The position numbers were made by a program, and so were the translations under genes. The notes beneath the pieces are model-generated. The model did not search any database, had not been told where the DNA came from, and saw nothing but the letters and a program-made list of their open reading frames with translations. This document shows positions 62,734 through 64,000 of a DNA stretch of 64,000 bases, one piece after another. Each line of letters starts with the position of its first letter. Position 1 is the first letter of the stretch. The stretch comes from Saprospiraceae bacterium (GTDB taxonomy: Bacteria > Bacteroidota > Bacteroidia > Chitinophagales > Saprospiraceae), in the NCBI GenBank assembly GCA_016716185.1, contig JADJWV010000002.1, positions 2,834,501-2,898,500 on the forward strand, in the 5' to 3' direction.

Positions 62734-62832
62734 GAAAGCCACACAAAATGGCTTTCGACACAGCGAACCGAGAATCCAGCATGAGAGTGGGTGTGGGTGT
62801 GAGCAAGGAGAAAGCCACACGAAGTGGCTTTC
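62734..62832. repeat. Two GAAAGCCA(C) hairpin repeats
   Basis: 62734-62756 folds as GAAAGCCA with TGGCTTTC (8 bp); 62810-62832 as GAAAGCCAC with GTGGCTTTC (9 bp, 5-nt loop). Both are preceded by AGCAAGGA. They lie between GT-rich DNA and the palindrome cassette. The gap 62496-62700 before them is AT-rich without a gene. Confidence 0.85.
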
Positions 62833-62847
62833 GACGCAAGGAACCGA

Positions 62848-63031
62848 CCCCATCAGTACTGATGGGGCAAGCGAGCTCCGCCGAGCTTGATTTTGAGGCT
62901 TACGTAAAGTCTATTCGATAATAACAAACCCCACCCGAATTCAGCCCCATCAGTACTGATGGGGCAAGCGAGCTCCGCCGAACTTGATTTTGAGGCTTAC
63001 TTGAAGTCTATTCGATCAAAACAATTCCAGC
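62848..63031. repeat. Tandem palindrome/terminal-codon cassette downstream of CHAT gene 4
   Basis: Two tandem units of about 97 bp. Each has the perfect 20-bp palindrome CCCCATCAGTACTGATGGGG (62848-62867, 62945-62964), a GCAAGCGAGCTCCGCCGA segment, TTTTGAGGCTTAC, and minus-strand terminal codons: VGFVIIE-stop at 62911-62934 and AGIVLIE-stop at 63008-63031. The true gene stop is at 63067, after a short GT-rich stretch. Confidence 0.9.
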
Positions 63032-63066
63032 CCGAATCCGGCATGTGTGTGGGTGTGAGTGTGTGA

Positions 63067-63858
63067 TTATTCAATTAATACAAATCCAGCCCATTGGTAT
63101 GGGTCAAAACCCATGTCGCGTAATTCTTTCTGTGCGGCACGAAATGCTTCCGGAATGGTCATCTTATGTTCTAACCATTTCTTATAAAAAGTGGTCATCA
63201 ATAATGATGTTTGCTTGTCGGGCACCTGCCACAAACTCATGATGATGTATTTGGCTCCGGCGATTTTAAAAGCACGCTGCAAACCATACACGCCTTCGTT
63301 GCCCTGGATGTCTCCAAGACCTGTTTCGCATGCCGATAATACAACGAGCTCCGTATTACTTAAATTCATTTGGCTGATCTCGTAAGCGGTTAACACTCCA
63401 TCTTCGCCGGAAACTAACGAACGCTCGCTATGCCATCCGGCATTACCACCAGCTAAAATTAACCCGGATCTCAACATGGAATGCTCACTCATTTTGAATG
63501 GTGATTCATGGCTTCCCATTGATGACAGCAAATAATCATTTCTTCTTTTCACGTCAGGATAAAAATATCCGTGTGTAGCCAGATGAATGATATGGGGAGA
63601 ATGCGCACCCATTTCACCCAACTTCTTAAATTGATGTTCAGATCCACTGGTATCGATTTTTAAATCAGGAATTAATCCTGCACTTTTTAGAATGTTTTCA
63701 ATTGCCATGACTTCGCGTTCGCTTCCTGGTAAATAATTCCAAAAACTTTCGTATGAAGTCTTTTGGTTTGTGTTGATATCTTGTTTCGATCTCAAAGCCA
63801 GATTTTGTTTCCAATCTGTTGAAAACGTATCGGGATCGTAACGAATTCCTCCAAACAA
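63067..63858 (-). CDS. Catalytic CHAT segment of TPR-CHAT protein 4
   Basis: 263 residues as read, beginning inside the domain at MFGGIRYDPD (a TTG codon, not a natural start). It has FWNYLPGSEREVMAIENIL, catalytic His in IIHLATHGYFYPD, Cys in LVVLSACETGLGD and the shared end DPYQWAGFVLIE. The frame continues upstream as VKEESLTAVLFGG, but the preceding part of the protein is in another frame (63698-64000) because of one extra base in the A5/T5 run at 63893-63897. Confidence 0.85.
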   Translation of the reverse strand: MFGGIRYDPDTFSTDWKQNLALRSKQDINTNQKTSYESFWNYLPGSEREVMAIENILKSAGLIPDLKIDTSGSEHQFKKLGEMGAHSPHIIHLATHGYFYPDVKRRNDYLLSSMGSHESPFKMSEHSMLRSGLILAGGNAGWHSERSLVSGEDGVLTAYEISQMNLSNTELVVLSACETGLGDIQGNEGVYGLQRAFKIAGAKYIIMSLWQVPDKQTSLLMTTFYKKWLEHKMTIPEAFRAAQKELRDMGFDPYQWAGFVLIE

Positions 63859-64000
63859 TACTGCCGTTAGACTTTCCTCTTTTACGGATTGGAAAAACCA
63901 ATTGTCTGCTGCTGTTTAAACGTATCAAATCAAACCGATCTCCCAGACTTTCCTGATCAGTTATGGGTAGTGCATCCATATTGATCCGATGTAATAAACC
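63698..64000 (-). CDS. Upstream CHAT segment of TPR-CHAT protein 4, running off the window
   Basis: In this frame the protein is open to the window edge: GLLHRINMDALPITDQESLGDRFDLIRLNSSRQLVF, which aligns with GLLHRISFAAIPV and following in the other CHAT proteins. After LVF the reading is out of frame until a stop at 63698. Deleting one T at 63893-63897 gives LVFQSVKEESLTAVLFGG and joins the catalytic segment. The TPR part and signal peptide lie beyond the window. Confidence 0.8.
   Translation of the reverse strand, partial: GLLHRINMDALPITDQESLGDRFDLIRLNSSRQLVFPIRKRGKSNGSIVWRNSLRSRYVFNRLETKSGFEIETRYQHKPKDFIRKFLELFTRKRTRSHGN

Noticed and set aside
50600..63900. Programmed ribosomal frameshifting in the TPR-CHAT genes
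   Set aside because: Two genes need a base added and two a base removed, at different protein positions, and no common slippery heptamer with a downstream structure was seen.
48662..64000. TPR-CHAT of a type III-E CRISPR (Craspase) system
   Set aside because: The proteins have signal peptides and no gRAMP/Cas7-11 or CRISPR array is nearby; these are exported TPR-CHAT proteins.

Overview
The window looks like chromosomal DNA of a Bacteroidota bacterium, most likely of the Saprospiraceae type. The reasons are: TAnnTTTG -7 promoter boxes in front of many genes, sometimes only 4-5 bp from the ATG; type IX secretion (T9SS) C-terminal sorting domains; Bacteroidota-typical families (DUF2480, DUF3667, DUF1501/DUF1800 pair, TonB C-terminal domain protein, AIM24-like protein); and an F-type ATP synthase operon that stops after the gamma subunit. 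The family-level assignment is inference. I saw no rRNA, tRNA or CRISPR array.

Positions 1-32 kb are mostly housekeeping and metabolism: the end of an AlkC-type DNA glycosylase running into an octamer minisatellite; a GT39 / GT2 / flippase-like envelope glycan operon; radA; scpB with a DUF2480 gene; an AIM24-like protein; a dihaem cytochrome c; an SLC13 transporter; a TerC protein; a secreted DUF1501/DUF1800 pair; metK; then a + strand run with DUF3667, methylmalonyl-CoA epimerase, a TauE/SafE permease and a UvrD-type helicase-nuclease; a compact tryptophan/kynurenine operon (RidA-like, tryptophan dioxygenase, ACMSD); a secreted M43-like protease, an AraC regulator, a TolB-like propeller, an ElaA acetyltransferase, phosphoglucomutase and pcm.

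Positions 32-48 kb hold a frameshifted lipoprotein gene, a sugar nucleotidyltransferase, a small secreted protein with a stop in its signal peptide, and the ATP synthase operon atpB-E-F-H-A-G with an internal terminator after atpE. Next comes a small accessory island (a DUF2188-like gene plus a TIR/deoxyribosyltransferase-like gene) followed directly by one of two copies of a 165-bp MITE-like repeat. After that lie a TonB-domain protein, a beta-lactamase-like hydrolase, a small HExxH-like protein, YceI and a T9SS cargo protein.

Positions 48.6-64 kb are a minus-strand array of exported clan-CD peptidase homologues: four TPR-CHAT genes, one caspase (C14) gene overlapping a TPR gene, and a relic of caspase, TPR and CHAT pieces. 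Every TPR-CHAT gene is interrupted by a single-nucleotide indel, four of five indels (counting the relic) in homopolymers, yet all four keep the CHAT His/Cys dyad and a nearly invariant C terminus. Downstream of their stop codons are repeated copies of the last seven codons plus stop, GT-rich minisatellites and a perfect 16-20 bp palindrome. This array is the most unusual part of the window. Intergenic regions elsewhere are also full of short AAGGC/AAGCG/TTTTAGGC-type repeats.
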